DNA of 64,000 bases from Salisediminibacterium halotolerans (GCF_003814815.1 NZ_RKQQ01000006.1:62001-126000), one strand, 5' to 3'; counted from the first letter of the stretch, positions 9,174 through 17,792 are shown. Numbers and translations are program-made. Notes: a model not told the origin generated them from the letters alone.

Positions 9174-9232
9174 TGATCGATTTATGTTGTTAACCCGATA
9201 GGCAGAAAAAAATCGCGGGACATTTCAAAACG

Positions 9233-9290
9233 GTGCCTAATCTCCGATGTGTTTATTTCATGCATCAGAGATTAGGCACGTTTATTTTCG
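9233..9290 (+). terminator. Long inverted repeat, terminator-like
   Basis: GTGCCTAATCTC and GAGATTAGGCAC form a perfect 12-base stem, extended inward by GATG/CATC with one mismatch. The following GTTTATTTTC is a weak U tract. It may terminate transcription from the glcF remnant region. Confidence 0.6.
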
Positions 9291-9650
9291 CCGATGAGCT
9301 CAAGGTATTTCTGACACTTTTATCCATGAAGATGACATTATATAGAGAAAAAGGGCGTGGTTACCTGCAATTATGTGATGTTTGCGTGTAAAATAAGTGA
9401 ATTCTTTGTAAAGCAATTTCCCCGGTAAAATCCTTTCACATTGCTCTCATATTGTACTGAACCTAATAACCGCTACTTAAGTTTTATTACAAAGTAAAAA
9501 TAAGGTGATAAATTCTTGTCATTCCAATCATGAATCTTTATAACCCTGTTATTAAGGTATCGAGACAATAAAGTGCGACTATTTAAAATTATGCATTTAT
9601 TTTGAAATCCATCATTTTTGATTCTTTGGATCTATTGCAGGAGCCTTCAT
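9291..9650. other. Long AT-rich leader upstream of the sulfur cassette, no gene seen
   Basis: No credible open frame, RNA gene or hairpin was found. The region is AT-rich compared with its neighbours and probably holds the promoter(s) of the sulfur-transport operon; several TATAAT-like and TTGTCA-like boxes occur, but none stands out. Confidence 0.5.
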
Positions 9651-9701
9651 TGTGAAAATGATCACATCCGTGCTAGGCTCTTTAACGTGATGCATTTCAC
9701 A
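9651..9701 (+). promoter_or_regulatory. Pair of FNR/CRP-like operator sites
   Basis: TGTGAAAATGATCACA at 9651-9666 is an exact TGTGA-N6-TCACA palindrome. CGTGATGCATTTCACA at 9686-9701 is a second copy with one mismatch. The two centres are exactly 35 bases apart and lie just upstream of the sulfur transporter start. TGTGA-N6-TCACA is the recognition sequence of Bacillus Fnr and of the wider CRP/FNR family, so oxygen- or redox-linked control is plausible. The regulator itself is not in the window. Confidence 0.6.
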
Positions 9702-9728
9702 AATACGTGTCTGAAAGGAATATTAATT

Positions 9729-11039
9729 ATGGAAACATTAAGCGGAAGTTTAGGCAGTAAACCGATAAGCATGAAACAACCGTTGCTCGGATTCACTCTT
9801 ATTCTGTTCATTGCATTTTTCGGTGTGCTTTTGAGCTCAACAAGCAACACCCTGTCGTTATTTCTCGTCACCGGTGTCGCACTTGGTTATATATTAACCC
9901 GTTCGATTTTTGGATTTGCCGGCGGTGTCAAACGAATTTATGTCACGGGAGACAGCAGTCTTTCGAAAGCTTTGCTCATCATGTTTGCGATTACGATCGT
10001 CGCCACAGCCGGCATTCACTGGGGTGCTGCTGCTGATGGTGCCGAACCGGCTTTTAGAGCTGCGGCTTCAGCGGATATCATCCCGGGATCAGGCTCTGTC
10101 AAAGCGATTAATCTTGCCTTGATCCTCGGCGGTTTTATTTTCGGTACTGGGATGATTATGGCAGGAGGATGTGCTTCAGGGACGTTAACCGATTTAGGTG
10201 AAGGCGCCGTCAGGGCTGTCATTGTGCTCTTCTTCTTTGTATTGGGGAGTGCGCCGGGAGCCTTTGCACGCTATGAATTGCTCGAAACATCGATCGGCAG
10301 TGCCGGCACGACCGTTTATTTACCCGATCTGTTCGGTTATGCAGGAAGCGTCCTCGCATCGCTGCTTCTTCTTATCGGCTTTTATACGATTGCTGCAAAA
10401 TACGAGGCTTTTCGCCGCAGAGAAGGACATTTCATCGATGGCGCCCCGCTGCAAAACGAACTGCCTGCAGCGAAGGGGGCGGAATTTAAGCTGTTCAGTT
10501 TAAAGACGTACCATCAGTTTTTCGTCAAGCAATGGAGCTATGTCACCGGCGGGGTCCTGCTCGCAGTAATGTTTATTTTTATTATTAACACGACCGGATC
10601 TAGCTGGGGCGTGACAACTCCGTTTCAGACTTGGAGCGTGGCGATGATGAACGCCGTTGGTCTCGACCTGACCTCTCCGGCTTTCTCGGGTGACATGGAG
10701 ACGATTGAAAACGGGCTCTTGAATCACAACGGAACCTTAAGAAACATCGGGATTATTTTAGGTTCTGCGCTGGCGCTGTTATTAGCAGCGAAATTTAAAT
10801 TAAACTATCAGTTCAAACTAAGAGATGTCGTGATTTACAGCCTGGGCGGACTGCTTATGGGTTTTGGTGCTCGGCTTGCTTCCGGCTGCAATATCGGCGG
10901 ATTGTTTGCAGCTATCAGCAATCATTCCCTATCCGGCTGGGTGTTCATGATCGCGCTCATTCTTGGAGGGATCGCAGGCTTAAAGCTGTTTGAAGGTAAA
11001 ATTAACATTATTCCGCCAAACAGATACCTAAAGAAGTAA
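9729..11039 (+). CDS. YeeE/YedE (TsuA-like) sulfur-compound transporter
   Basis: A 436-residue polytopic membrane protein made of two homologous halves. Each half has a conserved Cys motif: MAGGCASGTLTDLGEG (Cys about residue 148) and ARLASGCNIGGLFAAIS (Cys about 387). These are the signature of YeeE/YedE transporters; TsuA of this family moves thiosulfate through relays of cysteines. A frame extends upstream to 9618, but AAAGGA before the ATG at 9729 decides the start. It heads an operon with CoA-disulfide reductase-rhodanese and a permease, so import of thiosulfate or another sulfane-sulfur source for cytosolic thiol chemistry is likely. Confidence 0.85.
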   Translation: METLSGSLGSKPISMKQPLLGFTLILFIAFFGVLLSSTSNTLSLFLVTGVALGYILTRSIFGFAGGVKRIYVTGDSSLSKALLIMFAITIVATAGIHWGAAADGAEPAFRAAASADIIPGSGSVKAINLALILGGFIFGTGMIMAGGCASGTLTDLGEGAVRAVIVLFFFVLGSAPGAFARYELLETSIGSAGTTVYLPDLFGYAGSVLASLLLLIGFYTIAAKYEAFRRREGHFIDGAPLQNELPAAKGAEFKLFSLKTYHQFFVKQWSYVTGGVLLAVMFIFIINTTGSSWGVTTPFQTWSVAMMNAVGLDLTSPAFSGDMETIENGLLNHNGTLRNIGIILGSALALLLAAKFKLNYQFKLRDVVIYSLGGLLMGFGARLASGCNIGGLFAAISNHSLSGWVFMIALILGGIAGLKLFEGKINIIPPNRYLKK

Positions 11040-11079
11040 CAAGAGAATCGAGCGTTTAAACACAAGGAGGATATTAATT

Positions 11080-12774
11080 ATGAGTAATCGAGTATTAGTC
11101 GTTGGAGGCGTTGCCGGAGGAGCTTCTGTGGCAGCAAGAGCAAGAAGATTGGATGAATCAGCAGAAATCACTATGTTTGAAAAAGGGCCTCACGTTTCCT
11201 TTTCAAATTGCGCGCTTCCTTTTCATTTAAGCGGTATCGTTGAAAACAGTGAAGATTTGGTGCTGATGAACCCGGATAAGTTCGCAAAACAATATAACAT
11301 TGATGCGAGAACAAACAGTGAAGTGATGAAGATTAACCGTGAGGAAAAAACCGTTACAGTAAAAAATCATGCAAACGGTGAGGAATATACAGAAGCGTAT
11401 GACAAGCTGTTCCTGTCTCCAGGTGCGAAACCGATCATGCCGCCTGTTGAAGGGATTGACAGTCCTCACGTATTCACGGTCAGAAATGTCGCCGATATTC
11501 GTAAACTGCAAAACTATTTGCAAAATGAAGACGTAAAAGATATTGCTGTCGTCGGCGCCGGCTATATCGGCATCGAAGTGGTGGAAAACCTTAAGCATGC
11601 CGGCAAAGACGTGTCCTTGATCGAAGCACAAAATCAGGTTATGGCGCCGTTTGACGTTGATATGGCCCAGTTGCTGCATAAGGAACTGCATGATCAGGGA
11701 GTTAACCTGATTTTGAACGATGCGATTGTCAAGATTGATGAAGATACGGTAGAGCTTAAGGCCGGTAAAAAAGTGCCTGCCAAAGCTGTTGTTATGGCTG
11801 TCGGTGTAGCACCGGAAACCGGCTTGGCAAAGCAAGCGGGTCTTGAGCTTGGTGAAACAGGCGCGATTAAAGTGGATCATAATTATCAAACGAACGACGA
11901 GAATATTTACGCTGTCGGCGATGCGATCGAAGTCTATCACCGTCAGACACGTCAGAGAATGAAGCTTCCATTAGCAGGACCTGCACAAAGGCAGGCACGG
12001 GCTGCTGCCGGCCATATGTACAACCTTCCGCATCAAAATACCGGCGTGATCGGTTCTTCTGTCATTCAAGTATTTGACTTAAATGCAGCTTCCACCGGTG
12101 TGAACGAAAAATGCGCGAAAGACACGGGGATTCAATATGATTTCGTCTATATTATCCCAGCCGATAAAGTCGGACTGATGCCAGAAAGTAATCCGCTTCA
12201 TTTTAAGCTTCTCTATGAAGTGCCGACAGGGAAAATCCTCGGTGCGCAGGCAATCGGTAAAGGAAATGTCGATAAACGCATCGATATCATCGCGGCTATG
12301 ATCACTAAAGACGCAACCCTCGAAGACTTAAAAGAACTCGAGTTGTGTTATTCCGTCTTGTACGGCACGGCCAAAGACGTCGTCAACTTTGCTGCGCTTG
12401 TCGGTTTGAACCTGCTGAACGGGGTTTACAAACAAGTTACCGTTCCTGAAGTAAGAGAACTGGTAGAAAACGATGCCTTTATCATTGATGCGAGAGAAAA
12501 AGATGAATACGAGAACGGTCACTTAATCAACGCCGTTAACATTCCGCTGAGCGAATTTAGAGAGCGTCTTGACGAGATTCCAACAGATCAGCCTGTTTAC
12601 GTTCATTGCCGCTCAGGTCAAAGAAGCTATAACTTCTGTATGGCCTTGCAGAATAAAGGCTATCACAACGTATACAATATGTCCGGTTCTTATCTCGGGA
12701 TATGCCAGCATGAATACTACAATGATCAGATTACAGGTCGAGAAAAAATCGTCACTGAATACAATTTTAATTAA
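11080..12774 (+). CDS. cdr: CoA-disulfide reductase with C-terminal rhodanese domain
   Basis: A 564-residue flavoprotein. Residues 1-445 are a CoA-disulfide reductase/NADH oxidase-like pyridine nucleotide-disulfide reductase: FAD loop VVGGVAGGASVAARARR, the single redox Cys in SFSNCALPF (about residue 44), NAD loop VVGAGYIGIEVVE and the second FAD motif 'NIYAVGDAIE'. Residues 460-560 are a rhodanese domain with active loop HCRSGQRSY. Enzymes of this CoADR-RHD layout reduce CoA persulfide and polysulfides, releasing sulfide. AAGGAGG precedes the start 40 bases after the transporter, so imported sulfane sulfur is probably processed here. Confidence 0.9.
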   Translation: MSNRVLVVGGVAGGASVAARARRLDESAEITMFEKGPHVSFSNCALPFHLSGIVENSEDLVLMNPDKFAKQYNIDARTNSEVMKINREEKTVTVKNHANGEEYTEAYDKLFLSPGAKPIMPPVEGIDSPHVFTVRNVADIRKLQNYLQNEDVKDIAVVGAGYIGIEVVENLKHAGKDVSLIEAQNQVMAPFDVDMAQLLHKELHDQGVNLILNDAIVKIDEDTVELKAGKKVPAKAVVMAVGVAPETGLAKQAGLELGETGAIKVDHNYQTNDENIYAVGDAIEVYHRQTRQRMKLPLAGPAQRQARAAAGHMYNLPHQNTGVIGSSVIQVFDLNAASTGVNEKCAKDTGIQYDFVYIIPADKVGLMPESNPLHFKLLYEVPTGKILGAQAIGKGNVDKRIDIIAAMITKDATLEDLKELELCYSVLYGTAKDVVNFAALVGLNLLNGVYKQVTVPEVRELVENDAFIIDAREKDEYENGHLINAVNIPLSEFRERLDEIPTDQPVYVHCRSGQRSYNFCMALQNKGYHNVYNMSGSYLGICQHEYYNDQITGREKIVTEYNFN

Positions 12775-12788
12775 AGGATACACACACC

Positions 12789-14114
12789 ATGACTAAAAAA
12801 CTGAACCGGCTGGATATTTTGAGCATCGTATTAGGTTCGATCATCGGCTGGGGTTCCTTCACTCTCCCGGGAGTGAAGTTTCTCCAGGAAGCCGGTGTGA
12901 TCAATACGGCTATCGGTCTCGCTCTCGGCGGGCTGGCCGTCATCTTTATCCAGCAGGGTTATCACATTATGATGAAACATCACGGCATCGAGGGCGGAGA
13001 ATTTACCTATACGTATAAGGCGATGGGGAAAGCCCACGGGTTTACAGCCGGTTGGGCATTAATGCTTTGTTATTTAAGTATCGTTCCTCTTAATGCAACG
13101 GCATTTGTCCTCGTGCTTAAAATTTTATTCGGATCATCCCTTGAACTTGTCTATTTGTATGAAATCTCTGGCTATCCGATTTATTTATCTGAAGTTTTGA
13201 TTGCGAGCGGCGTGATATTGACTTTCGCTTTTGTGAACATTCAAGGGCTGAAACAAAGCGCCCGCGTGCAAAATACTATGGTTCTGTTATTGATGATCAA
13301 TATTGTGATTGTCTTTATCTCGATGATCTTTTCAGGCAATACAGACCAGACAATTTTTGTTAACAACTACATCGCCGATTATACGTTCAGCTTCAGCGAA
13401 GTAGCGAAAATTCTCGCCATTATTCCTTTCCTGTTTGTCGGATTTGACGTTATTCCGCAGGTCGCTGCCGATATGAATTTTAAACCTGAAAAAGCGACAA
13501 GGCTGGCAATTATTTCGATCATTGCCGGTGTTATCATTTACAATATGTTAAACATCGTAACGTCTATTGCTTATGGAGCTCAAGCTGCGGTTGAACAAGA
13601 TTGGGCGCTTGGAACAGCGGTGGTCGATAACATCGGAATGGTTATGTTCCTTTTGCTCGTCATAGCTCTGACGACAGCGATTTCCGGAGGAATCAACGGA
13701 TTTATGATAGGAAGCAGCAAACTGTTGGCGGCCATTACTTCTTACGGCATGTTTCCAGAGCGTTTCAAAGAAAAAAACAAGAATGGTGTTTATGCTGACA
13801 GCATTAAATTTGTCACAGCTATCAGCTTGATTGCTCCTTGGATTGGACGGGAAGTGATTATCTATATTGTGGATATGGCCTCTCTGCTCGCTGCGATCGC
13901 TTATTTTTACACATGTTATATCGGTGTCAAAAAGGCTTCAGGGATGCGTGAAAAGTATCTCTCGATCACAGGCGCTGTCATCAGCATCGGCTTTATGCTT
14001 TTGCTGCTGGTTCCCGGTTCTCCAGGGCAGTTAAGCACGCCATCGATGATCTTCATGATTATCTGGGCGATCGCCGGTTATTTTTATTTCAAAAAGTATG
14101 TCCGTTTCGCTTAA
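12789..14114 (+). CDS. APC-family amino acid permease
   Basis: A 441-residue protein with about 12 membrane segments. The N-terminal line DILSIVLGSIIGWGSFTLPG is the substrate-binding unwound helix 1 of APC-superfamily (LeuT-fold) permeases. RBS AAGGA lies 12 bases before the ATG, and the gene begins 15 bases after the CoA-disulfide reductase, so it belongs to the same operon. In that setting a sulfur amino acid or sulfonate such as cysteine, cystine or taurine is a reasonable substrate guess, but the sequence alone does not show it. Confidence 0.8.
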   Translation: MTKKLNRLDILSIVLGSIIGWGSFTLPGVKFLQEAGVINTAIGLALGGLAVIFIQQGYHIMMKHHGIEGGEFTYTYKAMGKAHGFTAGWALMLCYLSIVPLNATAFVLVLKILFGSSLELVYLYEISGYPIYLSEVLIASGVILTFAFVNIQGLKQSARVQNTMVLLLMINIVIVFISMIFSGNTDQTIFVNNYIADYTFSFSEVAKILAIIPFLFVGFDVIPQVAADMNFKPEKATRLAIISIIAGVIIYNMLNIVTSIAYGAQAAVEQDWALGTAVVDNIGMVMFLLLVIALTTAISGGINGFMIGSSKLLAAITSYGMFPERFKEKNKNGVYADSIKFVTAISLIAPWIGREVIIYIVDMASLLAAIAYFYTCYIGVKKASGMREKYLSITGAVISIGFMLLLLVPGSPGQLSTPSMIFMIIWAIAGYFYFKKYVRFA

Positions 14115-14124
14115 AAATTATTCA

Positions 14125-14159
14125 ATGCCGCCAAGCTTAAAGCCTGGCGGCATTTTTTT
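14125..14159. terminator. Terminator between convergent genes
   Basis: ATGCCGCCA / TGGCGGCAT form a nine-base stem with an 11-base loop and seven Ts on the plus strand. It terminates the sulfur operon; the reverse reading has an A/T tail too and may also serve the minus-strand gene ending at 14169. Confidence 0.85.
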
Positions 14160-14168
14160 CACTTAAGG

Positions 14169-15380
14169 TTAAGAACGGGCCGCTTGCCCGGAATAATCCG
14201 CACTGTTTTGTAGAGAGGAATGAGCAAAATGCTTTCGGTTTAGTTTTACGAGGACAGCGATCGTCTTAAACTGAACAGCAATAAACGGGATCATGACAGC
14301 GAAGTAAACCGCTGAAAACTTGTCGACTATGCCCGGATTGACAAGCCCCCACTGAATAAAGAACATACCTAACACAAAATAGGCGACCCCTGGACAAATA
14401 AGACCGTAACTAGCCGGGCTTTTCCCTTCACCATTAACAAATTCACTAAAATAGCCGTTTTTCGTTAAAACAGAATAGCCGAAAAGTCCGGAAACGGTTT
14501 GCGCGGTTAGAAATACCGCGAGAACAATAAACATCATGACAGCACTTGGGTTTGTATCCAGTATGTTATGTGAAACACCGGATGCGAGACGGACAAAAGT
14601 AATACCTGCTAATGTTAAGATCGGAATAATCATCCAGACAGTCGGGCTGCCTTCCTTAGCAAGACCATTCTTAAAGATGGATTCAATCGCTAATGTTCCC
14701 TGGATAACGAGTAAGCCAGCAGCCAGCGTGAATAGCAAAATTGACATCAGCATGGCAGTAACATATACAAAAGGAATCGAACTCATAGCAGCTGGAGCAG
14801 CAAGACCAACAGCAATCATTGTGAAAGCGAAAACGGATAAAAGCTGGCTGAAGTTATTATTTGCATCCGGATTAAACGATTTTTCAGTGAAAAATCTAGT
14901 CATCATTGGGATAAATAACACTAACGCATAATAGGCGATAGCGGCAAATGCTGCAAGAGAGAATGGCAGCAACACATCAATGACTGACCATAAATTTGGA
15001 ATAAATACAGCTCCGAGAACAAACAAAACGTTAACGGTCATAGACAATGTAAGCGGAACAGCCATAAAACTTACTTCACCGTTCGTTCCAATCATTTTTT
15101 TATAAGCGTCTGTCTGTTTAAAAGCTTTCCATTGACTCAAATTCCAAAACAGCTTCTGGAAGTGACGAATTGTAAAGAAAACCAGGCCGAGGAGGGCGGT
15201 GATAATTGAGACTTGAACAAACATATTTCCAGCTGTGACATAAGGATAAATGTGATTGAATGTCACCATCGGTGTATCCGGATGCGGAACCATAAACATT
15301 AAGTACATAAAAAATGAGACAGCTAAACCTCCGTTACCCAATGCGGCAAGAAAGTAAAGTGGATGATACGTTTGATTCAT
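14169..15380 (-). CDS. Polytopic membrane protein, TsoY/TDT-like
   Basis: A 403-residue protein with about ten hydrophobic segments and little else. The N-terminal line HPLYFLAALGNGGLAVSFF and the central SQLLSVFAFTMIAVGLAAP recall the TsoY-type membrane proteins found beside sulfur-metabolism genes, and more distantly the TDT/SLAC1 anion channel fold. I recognise the family only by memory of these lines. It is convergent with the sulfur operon and has its own promoter with a CsoR/CstR-like operator, which supports a role in sulfite, thiosulfate or persulfide handling. RBS AAAGGAG lies eight bases before the ATG. Confidence 0.5.
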   Translation of the reverse strand: MNQTYHPLYFLAALGNGGLAVSFFMYLMFMVPHPDTPMVTFNHIYPYVTAGNMFVQVSIITALLGLVFFTIRHFQKLFWNLSQWKAFKQTDAYKKMIGTNGEVSFMAVPLTLSMTVNVLFVLGAVFIPNLWSVIDVLLPFSLAAFAAIAYYALVLFIPMMTRFFTEKSFNPDANNNFSQLLSVFAFTMIAVGLAAPAAMSSIPFVYVTAMLMSILLFTLAAGLLVIQGTLAIESIFKNGLAKEGSPTVWMIIPILTLAGITFVRLASGVSHNILDTNPSAVMMFIVLAVFLTAQTVSGLFGYSVLTKNGYFSEFVNGEGKSPASYGLICPGVAYFVLGMFFIQWGLVNPGIVDKFSAVYFAVMIPFIAVQFKTIAVLVKLNRKHFAHSSLQNSADYSGQAARS

Positions 15381-15398
15381 AAATCATTTCTCCTTTTT

Positions 15399-15455
15399 AT
15401 ACCCCTTCGGGTATCTGATAGTTAGTATCTTACCATCTGCCAAAAATGCTGTAAA
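15399..15455 (-). promoter_or_regulatory. SigA promoter with a CsoR/CstR-like operator
   Basis: Read on the minus strand, TTTACA (15455-15450), a 17-base spacer and TAAGAT (15432-15427) make a good SigA promoter. Just downstream of the expected transcription start lies ATACCC-N4-GGGTAT (ATACCCCTTCGGGTAT on the plus strand, 15399-15414), a perfect six-base inverted repeat. CsoR-family repressors, including the persulfide sensor CstR, bind GC-tract palindromes of this ATACCC/GGGTAT form. A second G-rich block, TAGGGGGCGGGGTATA, lies upstream of the -35 at about 15472-15487. The position fits repression by roadblock. Confidence 0.6.
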
Positions 15456-15510
15456 CCCTTTTTCGGAAAATAGGGGGCGGGGTATATGGAAATAGTGAAA
15501 AAAACCTTTT

Positions 15511-15662
15511 GATTGTGATCTATTTCGTCAGCATCGGGTAAGCCGGCGGAAAATTCAGCGAATTCCGCTTCAAGAAGTGCTGAAACGCTGCAGCGAATAA
15601 TGTCAGAGCGGCGTTGTCATGTTACACTGAAATGTAACAGGTGCAAAGACGTCTGCATTGGA
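15511..15662 (+). repeat. Duplicated, decayed copy of the ftsX 3' end and ferritin leader
   Basis: This stretch aligns with 2363-2516: the last about 90 bases of the FtsX-type permease gene, its stop, and the leader with the shared line AATGTCAGAGCGGCG and TGTCATGTTACACT. A one-base deletion near 15537 breaks the permease frame, so nothing is encoded. It continues into the intact ferritin gene, whereas the other copy continues into the ferritin relic. The two copies are in direct orientation about 13 kb apart. Confidence 0.85.
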
Positions 15663-15714
15663 TGATCTTAGCGACCTGTTGCACAGATTTAAACAAACGA
15701 GGAGGCCGTAAATA

Positions 15715-16218
15715 ATGTTAAGCGAAAAGTTAACGCAAGCCTTAAACGATCAGATGAATTATGAGTTTTATTCAGCTCATGTTTACTTAGCAACCGCAGC
15801 CTATTGTTCCGGAGAGAGCTTGGACGGATTTGCGAATTTTTATCTCGTTCAGGCAGAGGAAGAACGGTTTCATGCGATGAAGTTTTATAATTTTATTAAC
15901 GATATGGGCGAACGGGCTGTGATTCAAAGTATGCCGGAGCCGAGCAATACGTTCGAATCGATCTTGCAGACATTCGAAGATTCACTGGAGCATGAACGCG
16001 AGGTGACGAAACGAATTTATGATTTGGCTGATCTCGCAATGGATGAGCGGGAACACGCAGTGATGACGTTTTTAAATTGGTTTATTGATGAACAAGTAGA
16101 AGAAGAGGCCTCGTTTGATACATTGATCCAGCGGATTAAACGGATGAAATCAGACAGCCATGCGCTTGAAATGCTCGATATTGAGTTGGCGCAGCGAAGC
16201 TTTACGCCGCAAGAATAG
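15715..16218 (+). CDS. ftnA: Ferritin (FtnA-type)
   Basis: A 167-residue non-heme ferritin. The four-helix bundle begins LTQALNDQMNYEFYSAHVYL; ferroxidase ligands are visible as the Glu in NYEFY, the EEERFHAMKFY pair (Glu and His), the Glu in LEHEREVT and the Gln in FIDEQVEEE. It stores iron as ferric mineral and removes ferrous iron, which limits oxidative damage. RBS GAGGAGG precedes the ATG. The promoter region is the duplicated ftsX-ferritin leader. A second, broken copy lies near 2.5 kb. A terminator follows about 100 bases downstream. Confidence 0.92.
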   Translation: MLSEKLTQALNDQMNYEFYSAHVYLATAAYCSGESLDGFANFYLVQAEEERFHAMKFYNFINDMGERAVIQSMPEPSNTFESILQTFEDSLEHEREVTKRIYDLADLAMDEREHAVMTFLNWFIDEQVEEEASFDTLIQRIKRMKSDSHALEMLDIELAQRSFTPQE

Positions 16219-16320
16219 CCGGAGCGCGAGGGAAGCTGAACACATCTGAAAATTTTCATCCAAAAGGGCATTAATTGTGCTCGATAAAGTGATCGAATAA
16301 GCAGACAAATAGAACCGACA

Positions 16321-16358
16321 TCCTCCTCCACCGGACGTTACGTGGAGGAGGATTTTTT
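16321..16358 (+). terminator. Rho-independent terminator
   Basis: An 11-base stem TCCTCCTCCAC / GTGGAGGAGGA with a ten-base loop and six Ts. It ends the ferritin transcript; there is no T tract in the opposite direction. Confidence 0.85.
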
Positions 16359-17553
16359 ATTCATTTTCACGAGCGGAAGATGCATCAGGGCGCGGTTTTC
16401 GGTAGGTGAAGGACCGCCATATGCCTTCGAGCGGACCTTGTTGAAAGCGCTTCAGCCAAACACGGCTGAAGCCGATTTGAAAGAGGAGAATACCGAAAAC
16501 AAGCAGAAGCGAGCGGCCGTAACTGATGTCATTATATAAGTCGAACGTATAAAGGATGCCGAGGGCGAGAACGGTTTGACCTAAATAATTTGTCAGCGCC
16601 ATCCGTCCGAAACTCGACAACAGCTGATTGAATAAATCAGGCAGGCGCCGGTAATGAAACAACAGTATGATCCCGGATAAATAAACAAAGGCGAGTGGAA
16701 TTCCGGCCGTTCTGGACAACGAATCAACGAGATGCCCATGGAAGTATTCGAGAGAGAGAACTCCGGTATAGACGACCCCTAAGACAATCATTAACGGAAT
16801 GCTTATCAGCAGTGAAAAGACGAATAAACGTTTAAGTTTAGGGATAAATTGACTGATATTCGTGAAGACGCCGGCACGATCAAAAGCAAGACCGATTAAA
16901 AACATTCCGAGCGCGAACGGGATTAAAAAGACGTTGCTCAGCACAATGTCAGGCACTTCGTAAATGAGACGGAAAACGAGCCATTCGACTGAAGGCGCAG
17001 TCTCGTAGACAGCGGGGGATTGAGATATTTGTTGTGCACCTGTTTGTTTTATATCAAATAAGATGGAATCAGAAACAGCCAGGCGGGAAAAGAGCAGCAG
17101 AATAAACGCGGCAAGAAGCGCGGTGCCCGTTATGAACAATGAGCGGACGCTTCGGCGGTAAAATAGCAATAGAAGAAAACCGCTGATCGCATAAAGTGTG
17201 AGAATATCACCGAGCCAGAGAAAAACGAGGTGGATAAGACCGAAGATTAATAAGCCGCTCATTCTGCGGCGAAACAGCGGGAAAGCAAGCAGCTGTTTTT
17301 GTTTCGCATTTCGCATAAACATCCCGAAGCCGACACCAAATAAAAACGTGAATAAAGAGATGAAGGCGCCTTCAAAAAATACGGTCGTGACGAGACTGAG
17401 AAGTTGGGGCGAGCCGTCATAAGCGGGCGCGAATCCGTAAGAAATTTTCAGCGCATCCGGTCCCCGCATTAAATGGATATTGACAATAAAAATTCCGATT
17501 AAGGCGAATCCTCTTAAAATATCAAGCAAATCGATGCGTTTCGATGGATCCAT
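16357..17553 (-). CDS. DUF418 family membrane protein (YeiB-like)
   Basis: A 398-residue membrane protein with about ten segments. It begins MDPSKRIDLLDILRGFALIG, the acyltransferase-like N-terminus typical of YeiB/DUF418 proteins, and ends with the DUF418 signature region (LTNYLGQTVLALGILYTFDL and the closing 'GPLEGIWRSFTYRK'). The frame extends 11 codons further upstream, but AAAGGGGCG sits correctly for the ATG at 17553. The role of these proteins is not settled; a membrane acyl transfer or transport role is usually suggested. It is a single gene convergent with ferritin. Confidence 0.85.
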   Translation of the reverse strand: MDPSKRIDLLDILRGFALIGIFIVNIHLMRGPDALKISYGFAPAYDGSPQLLSLVTTVFFEGAFISLFTFLFGVGFGMFMRNAKQKQLLAFPLFRRRMSGLLIFGLIHLVFLWLGDILTLYAISGFLLLLFYRRSVRSLFITGTALLAAFILLLFSRLAVSDSILFDIKQTGAQQISQSPAVYETAPSVEWLVFRLIYEVPDIVLSNVFLIPFALGMFLIGLAFDRAGVFTNISQFIPKLKRLFVFSLLISIPLMIVLGVVYTGVLSLEYFHGHLVDSLSRTAGIPLAFVYLSGIILLFHYRRLPDLFNQLLSSFGRMALTNYLGQTVLALGILYTFDLYNDISYGRSLLLVFGILLFQIGFSRVWLKRFQQGPLEGIWRSFTYRKPRPDASSARENE

Positions 17554-17656
17554 AATCGAACGCCCCTTTTTATTAGTTGCCACCATTGTAACGTGTTTTG
17601 GACAATAATTATACTACATGAAGCTGGTGAAAAGTACTATGCTTCATGTCAGCTGT

Positions 17657-17792
17657 TCAATTATTCGCCGCTTCGATTTCTTGCATGAGACGGTAAATCT
17701 TCCTGACCGTATTCACGTTACGAATGGTCATTTGCTTATACAGATCGGTGCCGACCAGCTTTAGCAGTCCGGTTTTCGCAGCGTTTTTCTGT
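17657..17792 (-). pseudogene. Short C-terminal coding remnant of unknown family
   Basis: A 44-codon open stretch without its own start encodes a helical tail (LLKLVGTDLYKQMTIRNV and onward) that ends at TGA 17659-17657. It is preceded by an in-frame stop, so it is at most the end of a lost gene. I do not recognise the family. The rest of the 17.55-17.98 kb gap shows no gene. Confidence 0.3.

Noticed and set aside
11227-11940. A 237-codon frame antisense to the CoA-disulfide reductase gene
   Set aside because: It is a shadow of a well-conserved gene; no ribosome site and no recognisable domain.
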